From NCBI GenBank assembly GCA_029262555.1, contig JAJCZE010000020.1:1-58658 (forward strand): a stretch of DNA of 58,658 nucleotides, read 5' to 3'. Shown one piece after another: positions 36,187 to 44,148 of this stretch. This DNA is from Candidatus Babelota bacterium (GTDB taxonomy: Bacteria > Babelota > Babeliae > Babelales > Vermiphilaceae). A program made the position numbers and the translations under genes. The notes under the pieces were generated by a model. The model saw only the letters and a program-made list of their open reading frames with translations, searched no databases and was not told the DNA's origin. Position 1 is the stretch's first letter. Every line of letters begins with the position of its first letter.

Positions 36187-36654
36187 TTATTTATCGTCCC
36201 TCGTGCATGAGCCATCTTCGCATCCGCGAATAACGCCTTGATCCATAGGATCGCCGCCAACGCAGCCACATCCATCAGAACACGCTGCCCCTTTGATTGC
36301 GCATAAGCATGCGCCCGTCTCTTTGCATGGGCAATCGCCGCCACAGCGAGTTGAACAAGCACCATCAGAAACAACTGCCGAAATCTGCCCATGAATGCCA
36401 CTTTCACCATCACGCTTTGACCGCAATGTATGCGTTACTGCATCAACCATATCAAGCGCATCTTCTACCGTAGCATCGGCTTTCTTGCGCAGTTCTTGCA
36501 CTGGCCTCACAATTTTTTCCCAGCGTTTATCGCTGCAGACATCTTTATCGCGACGAAGCATTACTCGCACTTCCACTACTTCAACTGAATCCGCATCTGC
36601 ATATAATCCAGCTGACACGCATGCTAATGCTGCAAATAAGAGTCTTTTTTTCAT
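36187..36654 (-). CDS. Exported cysteine-rich protein
   Basis: The 155-residue product has a signal peptide (MKKRLLFAALACVSAGLYA), a helical middle domain (about 40-80, RWEKIVRPVQELRKKADATV) and a C-terminal tail with eleven cysteines in about 60 residues (CSTRCGGDCPC, GACLC, ACSDGCGC, GCEDGSC). The pattern is like a metal-binding or disulphide knot; because it is exported, disulphides or metal capture outside the cytosol are both possible. No family recognised. It lies just downstream of orn. Confidence 0.75.
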   Translation of the reverse strand: MKKRLLFAALACVSAGLYADADSVEVVEVRVMLRRDKDVCSDKRWEKIVRPVQELRKKADATVEDALDMVDAVTHTLRSKRDGESGIHGQISAVVSDGACSTRCGGDCPCKETGACLCAIKGAACSDGCGCVGGDPMDQGVIRGCEDGSCTRDDK

Positions 36655-36675
36655 ACTCTTCCTTTTTATAATGGG

Positions 36676-37218
36676 TTAAACAAAAAAGTTTTTCCGATAC
36701 TGCTTTAATTCTGCAATCGATTCACGAATATCATCTAATGCACGATGTGATTCTTTTTTATTGAATGTCGCTTCTGGATCATTCGGATACCATCGATTCA
36801 CTAATTCTTTCACACTGGATACATCGATCATGCGATAATGAAGAAGTTCGGCAACTTGAGGCATATACGCTTGCAAAAACATCCGATCCGTCCAAATAGA
36901 ATTGCCGCATAAAATCGATTTTTCAAGCGTGCAATGTTTGATAATAAATGCGACCGTTTCTTTTTCTGCGTGCTGCAATGAAGTCGTTGAAGCACGCACT
37001 TTGTCAAGCAATCCCGATTTAACGTGCAATTCTTTTACATCCGCATGCATTTGATCAAGATGTGATACATCGCATTGAATTACGAGCGATGGCCCTTCTT
37101 CAAGGACAGTAAGATTGTTATCTGTAACTATTGTTGCAATTTCGATAATCTGATGTGTCTTTGGATTGAGACCAGTCATCTCCAAATCAATCCAAATAAG
37201 CCGTGATTCACGTTCCAT
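36676..37218 (-). CDS. orn: Oligoribonuclease
   Basis: Degrades 2-5-nt RNA to mononucleotides. The 180-residue DEDDh exonuclease has IWIDLEMTGLNP, an ALCGNSIWTDRMFL-like segment (ILCGNSIWTDRMFL), MIDVSSVKEL and SHRALDDIRESI with the catalytic His. Length is normal. Confidence 0.96.
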   Translation of the reverse strand: MERESRLIWIDLEMTGLNPKTHQIIEIATIVTDNNLTVLEEGPSLVIQCDVSHLDQMHADVKELHVKSGLLDKVRASTTSLQHAEKETVAFIIKHCTLEKSILCGNSIWTDRMFLQAYMPQVAELLHYRMIDVSSVKELVNRWYPNDPEATFNKKESHRALDDIRESIAELKQYRKNFFV

Positions 37219-37242
37219 AGAAAGCCTTTGTTGTTTTGTTTC

Positions 37243-37575
37243 TTATTTATTCTTTCCTGAAACCGGAATTGATAACGGAATATATTGACCATCAAGTTCT
37301 ATCATAAATCCCTTAGAGCCAAGCCCTTTTAGTATTTTAAAAAAACTTTGCATGCTAAAATCTTTTTTTGCTCCAGATCGCATCGCTTGAACAATCGTTG
37401 GAGAAACCCCAGCCATCTTTGCAAGCTTTCTTACCGATATATTATCACGTTCCATTGCTGCAATAATAAGCTCCGATAGAATAAATTCTTGCCGCTCTTT
37501 ATTAAACTCTTTTAATTGCTTAGGCGTAAGCGACTCAAGAAATATATCAGTGGTTGATTTTGCTTTTTTATTCAT
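37243..37575 (-). CDS. HigA-type antitoxin, XRE-family HTH
   Basis: The 110-residue protein has a helix-turn-helix at about 48-85 (ISVRKLAKMAGVSPTIVQAMRSG) and a C-terminal MIELDGQYIPLSI. It is encoded after, and overlaps by 8 bases with, a RelE/HigB-like gene. That order (toxin first) is typical of HigBA modules. It likely neutralises the toxin and represses the operon. Confidence 0.82.
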   Translation of the reverse strand: MNKKAKSTTDIFLESLTPKQLKEFNKERQEFILSELIIAAMERDNISVRKLAKMAGVSPTIVQAMRSGAKKDFSMQSFFKILKGLGSKGFMIELDGQYIPLSIPVSGKNK

Positions 37576-37951
37576 AATAAACTCCCCCCTTAACTCGCTT
37601 TTTATAATCTTCTTTTGCCTTCAAAGCTCTTTCCTTTTCTCGCGCAGGCATTTTTGCTGATTTTTTTTCGTATGCACTGGTAATTATAATTTTTGATCCA
37701 TCAAAGAAAAAGCATAAAAATCTATCTGGGGATGGCTTAATCGCATAAATCTGACTTCCCTCATAGCGAAATTTTTCTTCGTTTCTGATTTTCCCGGTAT
37801 TTCCTAATACTTCAAGAAAGTATATCAACTTTTTTTTACGATTTAATGGTAATGCTTGAAAATACTCTAAAGCCCTACTCTTGCCTCTTGAAGTAAAGTA
37901 CCATTCTATTGTAAATTCTTGACCCTCAAACGCTATCAACTCTTTTTTCAT
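37568..37951 (-). CDS. HigB/RelE-like toxin (phage-derived Gp49-like)
   Basis: The 127-residue basic protein has the family pattern EYFQALPLNRKKKLIYFLEVLG, KFRYEGSQIYAIKPSPDRFLCFFF, and IIITSAYEKKSAKMPAREKERAL. Family members are ribosome-dependent mRNA interferases. It is paired with the HTH gene downstream. AGGCGG precedes the ATG. Function as a toxin is inferred from pairing and family resemblance. Confidence 0.82.
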   Translation of the reverse strand: MKKELIAFEGQEFTIEWYFTSRGKSRALEYFQALPLNRKKKLIYFLEVLGNTGKIRNEEKFRYEGSQIYAIKPSPDRFLCFFFDGSKIIITSAYEKKSAKMPAREKERALKAKEDYKKRVKGGVYYE

Positions 37952-38188
37952 AGGCCGCCTAGCTACTGTCGCTTTTTACTACTTATGCGTTAACTAATAA
38001 TTCGATCGTATCACGAGCATGGCACGAATTCAACTTATTTTTGCTTTCAAATAAATTGCAAAGAAAACAAATGCAGATGCAGGGTTTTTTCCGTTTCTCT
38101 TTACCTGAAAGCCACAAATTATTACGCTGTTACCAATCTCATCAAGAATACAATTACAAAAAAGCAGTAGAGCTAATAAGGAATGAAA

Positions 38189-40417
38189 ATGCCAAAACTG
38201 AAAGTTGGCGTTTTAATGGGCGGAAAATCTATTGAAAAGGAAGTGTCTTTCAATTCCGGCCGCACCATTTGCGATCATCTTGATACCGCCCGGTATGAGA
38301 TCATTCCTATTTATCAAAACTCGCACGGAACGCTCTATCTTCTGCCCTGGCATTTTCTGCATCGCGGTAAAACTACCGATTTTGAACATCGCCTTGCATC
38401 AGAAGCTACGTGTATTACATGGGACTCTCTTTCTGAATATGTAGAATTTATTTACATCGCGATGCACGGCAGATTCGCAGAAGATGGCATTTTGCAAGGC
38501 GCACTCGAGCTGCTTGGCATTCCCTACCTCGGATCATCTCGACTCGCAAGCGCACTCTGCATGGATAAAACAAAAGTAAAAACAGTACTCGAAAGTAATG
38601 GGATTGCAACGCCACGCGGCATCACAATACCTGCGCATACCGCGCTCGCAATTACAGATCACGAAACAAAAATTATTACTCAGTTAAAAGAGCAAAACAT
38701 TCCTTTACCATGGGTGGTAAAACCGCACAACGAAGGTTCAAGTATTGGTATTTCGATAGTGCATGATGAAGCACAATTAGCCAATGCAATTTCTACCGCA
38801 TGCACTATTCAACCAGATCATCCGCAAGCAGTTCTCATAGAAGAACAACTCACCGGTATGGAATTTTCCTGCGTTACGCTCGTTGATTATAAAACGGGAA
38901 ACTTGCTACCATTGATCCCTACAGAAATTGTCCCCGATCCGGGAACTGATCTCTATGATTATACGCAAAAATATATGCCCGGACGCGCACTCAAATTCAC
39001 GCCTCCGCGCTGCTCACAAAAAACAATTTCACGCATTCAACAGACCTGCATGCAGATTATGAAGCTGCTCAATATCGAAACAATCTCACGCATTGATGGA
39101 TTTGTAACAAACGATGAAAAAATTGTAATCGTAGATCCAAATACTTTTTCTGGGATGGCGCCATCGAGCTTTGTATTTCGTGAAGCAGCTGAAATGAATA
39201 TGAGTCATACAGAACTGATTAATCATTTAATTGAAACAGATATTCATCGGTATCAACTGAAAACGCAGTTGACCGATCAAGAGAAAAAACAAAACGCTAT
39301 GAAAAAAAAACTACGCATTGGCGTGCTCCTGGGCGGCGCATCGCATGAGCGAGAAATTTCGTTAGAATCGGGGCGCAACGTAACGTATAAACTATCGCCC
39401 GAATCATATGAAATAACGCCAATTTTTGTCTCTGAAAACAATGCACTTTTTGCACTCACGCAATCACAATTAGTTCGTAATTCGACTGCAGAAATTGCAG
39501 CCGCTCTCACACCCGATCAAGCTCTTACGTGGCACAGCTTACCAGAACGATTTGATTTTATTTTTAATGGATTGCATGGCGGCGCAGGAGAAAATGGATC
39601 AGTGCAAGGGATGCTAGAACTATTGGGAGTGCCCTATAATGGATCATCGGTATTTGCAAGCGCACTCTGCATGGATAAATATAAAACGTCAGAATTTTTG
39701 CATGCGCTTGGATTTGATACGCCGATACATTACTTAGTCGATGCGCATGCATGGAATAATGACGCTGAAAAAGAGCTCAAAGTGATCACTGCAAAACTAT
39801 CTTCTCCTTTTATTGTAAAACCAGCAAATGATGGATGCAGCGTGATGGTATCGTCCGCACGCACTCAAGATGAATTGCGTACGCAGATTCAAGCAGTGTT
39901 GCATTCAGGAAAGCAAGCAGTCCTCATTGAAGAGCATGTGCAAGGAATGGAACTGACCGTTGGCGTGCTCGGAAATGAATCTCCCCAAGCATTGCCGCCA
40001 AGCTATGCCGTTGCAAATGCAGGAGTACTCTCTATAGAAGAAAAGTTTTTACCGGGTGCAGGAGAAAATCAAACTCCCGCTCCATTGCCAAAAAACGCAT
40101 TGCAATTAGTGCAACGCACAATAGAAAAAGCATACACTGCAATTGGATGCCAAGGGTATGCCCGTATTGATTGCTTTTATCAAACTACAGATCAAAGCCC
40201 TACTCAAAAAGAACGAGTCGTAGTTTTGGAAATCAATACGCTGCCCGGACTTACGCCTGCAACCTGTATTTTTCATCAAGCGGCAGAAATTGGATTAAGA
40301 CCTATGGAATTTATTGATCGAATTATTATGCTTGGAATGCAAGCGCACACTCATACTGAAACTAATCCACTCCCCACACTCCAGCGCACTGCTACACACG
40401 CAGAACAGTCTCTCTAA
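38189..40417 (+). CDS. ddl: Tandem D-alanine--D-alanine ligase fusion
   Basis: ATP-grasp ligases that make D-Ala-D-Ala for peptidoglycan. The 742-residue protein holds two full Ddl domains, boundary near residue 372. Domain 1: LMGGKSIEKEVSFNSG, MHGRFAEDGILQG, VVKPHNEGSSIGIS, metal motif changed to VDPNTFSGM. Domain 2: LLGGASHEREISLESG, LHGGAGENGSVQG, KPANDGCSVMVS (GSSxG loop changed), and normal LEINTLPGLT. Each half thus deviates at a different active-site motif. The ATG at 38189 is chosen, six bases from AAGGA; an ATG at 38183 abuts it. No ribosome site precedes the internal Met of domain 2. Confidence 0.92.
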   Translation: MPKLKVGVLMGGKSIEKEVSFNSGRTICDHLDTARYEIIPIYQNSHGTLYLLPWHFLHRGKTTDFEHRLASEATCITWDSLSEYVEFIYIAMHGRFAEDGILQGALELLGIPYLGSSRLASALCMDKTKVKTVLESNGIATPRGITIPAHTALAITDHETKIITQLKEQNIPLPWVVKPHNEGSSIGISIVHDEAQLANAISTACTIQPDHPQAVLIEEQLTGMEFSCVTLVDYKTGNLLPLIPTEIVPDPGTDLYDYTQKYMPGRALKFTPPRCSQKTISRIQQTCMQIMKLLNIETISRIDGFVTNDEKIVIVDPNTFSGMAPSSFVFREAAEMNMSHTELINHLIETDIHRYQLKTQLTDQEKKQNAMKKKLRIGVLLGGASHEREISLESGRNVTYKLSPESYEITPIFVSENNALFALTQSQLVRNSTAEIAAALTPDQALTWHSLPERFDFIFNGLHGGAGENGSVQGMLELLGVPYNGSSVFASALCMDKYKTSEFLHALGFDTPIHYLVDAHAWNNDAEKELKVITAKLSSPFIVKPANDGCSVMVSSARTQDELRTQIQAVLHSGKQAVLIEEHVQGMELTVGVLGNESPQALPPSYAVANAGVLSIEEKFLPGAGENQTPAPLPKNALQLVQRTIEKAYTAIGCQGYARIDCFYQTTDQSPTQKERVVVLEINTLPGLTPATCIFHQAAEIGLRPMEFIDRIIMLGMQAHTHTETNPLPTLQRTATHAEQSL

Positions 40418-40436
40418 TATGTAAGGAAATGAACGT

Positions 40437-41114
40437 ATGAAAAAATGGTTTGTTATATTACTCGCAATTTCGTTTTCAATAAATGCAATGCAACTCGATC
40501 CCGCGCATTTTGTCCCCCAACCTCCTGACGCAGGAGCCGGCGCTGGTGCTGCTGCAGCGGATGAAGCTTTTGTAGTAGATGCAGCATTTATTAAAAGCTT
40601 TCTCAACGATCACTTTTCTGAGTTTCTTGATGCAAAAAAGGCACAGCGAGAAACACTCACAACAGTTACCCAGGTGCCTCTTTTTGGCAGGATTTTATCC
40701 GGCGGCTTAGAAGCTTTGGGCGTTGTAGATGATGTTGAACACGCTCAGACGTTTCTTACCCGTATGTTTAAGGACGGCCCAACCGAGCAAGCATTCCGAG
40801 AGGCTGCAGATGCCCTAGCAGACAGCGCCGATAACGTAGCCTACCTACAAGCTCTTTTTGCTAAAGTGGACCCTGCAAAAGTTACGCAAGATGAAATGAA
40901 AGCTGCAATGAAAGAAGTGAAACATGCACTCGTGCCAAACCCTTCTTTAATGGGCAATCAAGGCGACGATGGAGCATATACATTGTCTGATGCCAACGTA
41001 CACCCCTGGGCTGCATGCAATATGTTTGCCTTTTATTGGATTGAGCAACGAGATAAGCAAAATCGTAAGCCACGTGGTCTTAAAAAAGGCGGATCCAGAT
41101 TATTCAGAAACTAA
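40437..41114 (+). CDS. Exported protein of unknown function
   Basis: The 225-residue product has a signal peptide (MKKWFVILLAISFSINAMQ), a Gly/Ala-rich linker (DAGAGAGAAAAD), and a helical mature domain. The C-terminus is basic (KPRGLKKGGSRLFRN). No family recognised. It follows the ddl fusion by 19 bases, with AAGGAAATG upstream, and may share its transcript. Confidence 0.72.
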   Translation: MKKWFVILLAISFSINAMQLDPAHFVPQPPDAGAGAGAAAADEAFVVDAAFIKSFLNDHFSEFLDAKKAQRETLTTVTQVPLFGRILSGGLEALGVVDDVEHAQTFLTRMFKDGPTEQAFREAADALADSADNVAYLQALFAKVDPAKVTQDEMKAAMKEVKHALVPNPSLMGNQGDDGAYTLSDANVHPWAACNMFAFYWIEQRDKQNRKPRGLKKGGSRLFRN

Positions 41115-41115
41115 C

Positions 41116-41745
41116 TTACTTTTTAATATGCAAAATACGCTGTAGCCATTCACGCTGCAGCGTTTCTTTTTGCGCATCAGTGAGTTGCCATGCAATATCA
41201 GATGCGTGAATACGGGTAATCAAATCATACAAGCAAATTGCAGCGCTTACAGAAATATTAAAACTTTCAGTAAAGCCAAACATCGGAATCGTTACAAAAT
41301 CATCGGCAAGCTCAATCACCTCATCCGAAAGGCCAGTGATCTCTGTGCCAAAAAAAAGTGCTGTTTTTTGATTAATCGGCAGTTCTGAAAGCGTGTATCC
41401 TCGCTCATGCGGCGTAGTGGCTACAATGCGATAGCCATCTTTTTTCAATTGCTTAATGCAAGATTGAGTAGTTTCATATCGATGTAAATTCATCCATTTA
41501 CTTGCGCCTTTTGCAATAGTATTAAGCGCACTAAAAGCTTCATTCGATTGAATTACATGCATATCTTGCACACCAAAAATATCGCACGATCGCACTACTG
41601 CACTTGCATTATGTGGATTAGTGCTATTTTCAACAGCAACTGTAAGATATCGCGTACGATACTCAAGCGCCTTTTTAATCAAATCTCGTTTATTTTCAGA
41701 TACTAATGATTCTAAATAAGAAATATCGTCTGTAGCCCCTGCCAT
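41116..41745 (-). CDS. trmH: tRNA (guanosine-18-2'-O)-methyltransferase TrmH-type
   Basis: SPOUT methyltransferase for Gm18 of tRNA (from family). The 209-residue protein has motif 1 NPHNASAVVRSCDIFGV, motif 2 FGTEITGLS, and motif 3 IPMFGFTESFNISVSAAICLY, plus a C-terminal helical WLQRILH extension. It converges with the exported gene at 40437 and is three bases from the next membrane-protein gene on the minus strand. Confidence 0.93.
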   Translation of the reverse strand: MAGATDDISYLESLVSENKRDLIKKALEYRTRYLTVAVENSTNPHNASAVVRSCDIFGVQDMHVIQSNEAFSALNTIAKGASKWMNLHRYETTQSCIKQLKKDGYRIVATTPHERGYTLSELPINQKTALFFGTEITGLSDEVIELADDFVTIPMFGFTESFNISVSAAICLYDLITRIHASDIAWQLTDAQKETLQREWLQRILHIKK

Positions 41746-41748
41746 CTA

Positions 41749-42225
41749 TTACCCCGTGTATTTCATAATTTCTGCAATACTAATAAAAAGATAACTTATC
41801 ATAGCACCAATTCCATTGCTCAGCCAGCTTACTGCACACCATCCAAGAAGGTTAATATCCACAAAAAATGAAATGAGTATATAAAATAAGGTTTGCGAAA
41901 TTGCATAAAAAAGCCCTAGCGTCATGCTTGGTTGAAACATCGCAATCTGCTTAATGCCTTCATACGGATCAAGCGGATCAAATTCCCAACCAAATATATG
42001 CACCAATACTCCGATAGCAATAATCGAAAGAAGACCAAGTGAAATAATTTGAGATCCAAGGGAAATTAAAAACGAGCGTATGCGGGATTTGCGCACAATA
42101 ATACGAAATAAAAAAAACATCACAATCCCAGAAATCACCGGATGAAACCAATCAACGGTGAATTGCCAAATCCAAGATGAAAGGATTGCATCGCCCATTA
42201 TTTTCAAAATCTGATTCATATTCAT
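41749..42225 (-). CDS. Membrane protein of unknown function
   Basis: The 158-residue protein has about four membrane helices (near residues 28-45, 52-75, 100-122, 128-150). No family recognised. It is three bases upstream of trmH on the same strand and probably co-transcribed. Confidence 0.68.
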   Translation of the reverse strand: MNMNQILKIMGDAILSSWIWQFTVDWFHPVISGIVMFFLFRIIVRKSRIRSFLISLGSQIISLGLLSIIAIGVLVHIFGWEFDPLDPYEGIKQIAMFQPSMTLGLFYAISQTLFYILISFFVDINLLGWCAVSWLSNGIGAMISYLFISIAEIMKYTG

Positions 42226-42354
42226 TACTCCTTTGTTTTAAACAAAAATCAAAATTATGCTTTTCTGCACTACAATGGTTGATTTTGAAAAAACAGATTG
42301 CTATCTTCTCATGCAATGCTTATTTAAAATATTTACTCAAAAAGGGTCGCACAT

Positions 42355-43257
42355 ATGAATAGTCTCCCGATAGCTTCTTACAACACTCTAAAAAACTATC
42401 ATGAAACCACGCAGAAATTACGTGGTTTTTTTTTGGATCGCGGATTTATTGAAGTAGATACACAATCTCGTCGCAGCATTCTTGCTGCATGCGAAGATCC
42501 TGCAACAATTGCAAGCTATGTATTTGCCGGCACAAAATGGCCACTACCACAAACGGGGCAAATGTGGCTTGAGCATGATCTTCTTAAAAATCCGGATGTT
42601 CCCGGACTCTTTTGCCATACTACAAGCTACCGTGATGAGCCAAACCCAAATCCAGAGCGCCACTTAAACATGTTTCCAATGTTTGAGTTCGAAACGCATG
42701 GAGACATGAAAGCATTGCAAAGCATTATGGAAGATTTGTGTGAGCATATGGGATTTGGCACAAAAGATCAGTTTAGAGAGGGTGATTACAATTTTATCGC
42801 TGACTACTATAAAACAACTGAAATCAAAGCTGAGCAAGAAATGAGCGTATGGAAAGATTTCAGCAAAGTGTTTTTCCTTAAAAACTTTCCATGGCATACT
42901 CACCCATTTTTTAACATGAAAAAAGATGGCGATGTTGCCAAAAAAATTGATACACTGCTCTACGGCATGGAGACTATTGGATCTGCAGAGCGTAGCTGCA
43001 ATGTAGATGAAATGAGAGAACTATTCCACAGCATTAGCCACGGCATGTACGCAAAAACTCTCTTTAATCATTTTGGCAAAGAGCGCGTATTAAAAGAACT
43101 TGATGAGTTTTTAAGCTTCGATTTCTTCCCTCGATTTGGAGCTGGTATCGGTGTTACTCGCATGATTCGCGCAATGCAACTTGCAAAACAAGAGCGTGGA
43201 GAAATTCCAACAACCGCAACAACGAGTGCAACGCAAACAACACAGCAATTAGTATAA
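42355..43257 (+). CDS. Class II aminoacyl-tRNA synthetase-like catalytic core protein
   Basis: The 300-residue protein resembles the class IIb (Asp/Asn/Lys) active-site domain: motif 2 region FCHTTSYRDEPNPNPERHLN with MFPMFEFE, and motif 3 FGAGIGVTRMIRAM with the ATP-binding Arg. No OB-fold anticodon-binding domain and no insertion is present, and the C-terminus is a Thr-rich tail. Such stand-alone cores include asparagine synthetase-like enzymes and tRNA/protein modifying paralogues (for example GenX/PoxA for Lys). Substrate unknown. AAGGG lies eight bases before the ATG. Confidence 0.75.
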   Translation: MNSLPIASYNTLKNYHETTQKLRGFFLDRGFIEVDTQSRRSILAACEDPATIASYVFAGTKWPLPQTGQMWLEHDLLKNPDVPGLFCHTTSYRDEPNPNPERHLNMFPMFEFETHGDMKALQSIMEDLCEHMGFGTKDQFREGDYNFIADYYKTTEIKAEQEMSVWKDFSKVFFLKNFPWHTHPFFNMKKDGDVAKKIDTLLYGMETIGSAERSCNVDEMRELFHSISHGMYAKTLFNHFGKERVLKELDEFLSFDFFPRFGAGIGVTRMIRAMQLAKQERGEIPTTATTSATQTTQQLV

Positions 43258-43261
43258 AAAC

Positions 43262-43298
43262 AAAAAAAAGCCCCGCAAAACGCGGGGCTTTTTTTTAC
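43262..43298. terminator. Bidirectional intrinsic terminator
   Basis: AAAAAAAGCCCCGC, aaaac, GCGGGGCTTTTTTT. Between the synthetase-like gene (+) and pyrF (-). Confidence 0.95.
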
Positions 43299-43318
43299 TC
43301 TTCGTTCAAATCATACTA

Positions 43319-44131
43319 TTAGCATATCAACTGCGCTTCATATGCATCCCACCCCACTTTTTTATACTGCTGGGCAGCAGTCGCAGGATCTTTCGCCTGA
43401 TAAATACCACGCCCTACAATGATCACGTCCGTACCAGCATTAATCACAGATTCAGGAGTAATGTATTGCTGGCCCATTGCATCGCCCCCTTCTTGCAATT
43501 GCACTCCTGGAGTGAAATGTAAAAAATGTGGCGCTAAAAATTCGCGCGCAATAAAGCCAATTACAAACTCAGACTCCTGATCTGCCATCGCAACTGTTTT
43601 ATGCGTGTATTCCCCGGATGCTAATGTGCCCGTTGAACTCATTTGTGGTAACAGCAAAAGCGCTCGCCCTTTTTCAAGCCCTACTTTTTTCAAACCGGTA
43701 ATGATTCCTGGGCCCGGCACCGTGTGCGCGTTAACAATATCTGCCCAATCAGAAATGTGATAGATACCACCTTCGTACTGATGCATTACAGTATTACCAA
43801 TGTCTGCAAATTTACGATCTTCAAAAATCAGAAAATCGTATTGATTGGCAAGCTCTTTCAGCTGCTTAATAATTGAAGGATGAAAATCATGTAAAATATC
43901 GATGTGCGTTTTGAGCATACAAATGTGATCACCCACCGCATGAATCAATTCAATCAGCTGCCTACAAGAAGTTACATCTGCTGCAACGCACAAATTAGAA
44001 CGCTTGCGCTCAATAGTAGCGAGCAGTTTTTTTGCTGTTGGGTTTGAAAAATGATCCATGCGATCTGCATACGAAATACGTTGTTCAAAAACTGTCCTTT
44101 GAGGTGGCTTTGGAAGATCTACGCTGTTCAT
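43319..44131 (-). CDS. pyrF: Orotidine 5'-phosphate decarboxylase, eukaryotic UMP synthase type
   Basis: Final step to UMP. The 270-residue protein has the catalytic tetrad Lys74, Asp105, Lys107, Asp110 (LKTHIDIL, FEDRKFADIG), and the C-terminal PGVQLQEGGD, GQQY and DVIIVGRGI. These stretches, and ISYADR...NPTAKKLL before the core, look like the C-terminal half of animal and fungal UMP synthase rather than the usual bacterial PyrF. The N-terminal about 45 residues resemble the linker between the two fused eukaryotic domains. It is 17 bases after pyrE, in another frame. Confidence 0.95.
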   Translation of the reverse strand: MNSVDLPKPPQRTVFEQRISYADRMDHFSNPTAKKLLATIERKRSNLCVAADVTSCRQLIELIHAVGDHICMLKTHIDILHDFHPSIIKQLKELANQYDFLIFEDRKFADIGNTVMHQYEGGIYHISDWADIVNAHTVPGPGIITGLKKVGLEKGRALLLLPQMSSTGTLASGEYTHKTVAMADQESEFVIGFIAREFLAPHFLHFTPGVQLQEGGDAMGQQYITPESVINAGTDVIIVGRGIYQAKDPATAAQQYKKVGWDAYEAQLIC

Positions 44132-44148
44132 TTATTCACCGTAAAAAA

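Noticed and set aside
38041-38235. A 64-codon frame overlapping the start of the ddl fusion
   Set aside because: It overlaps a strongly supported gene in another frame and has no features of its own.
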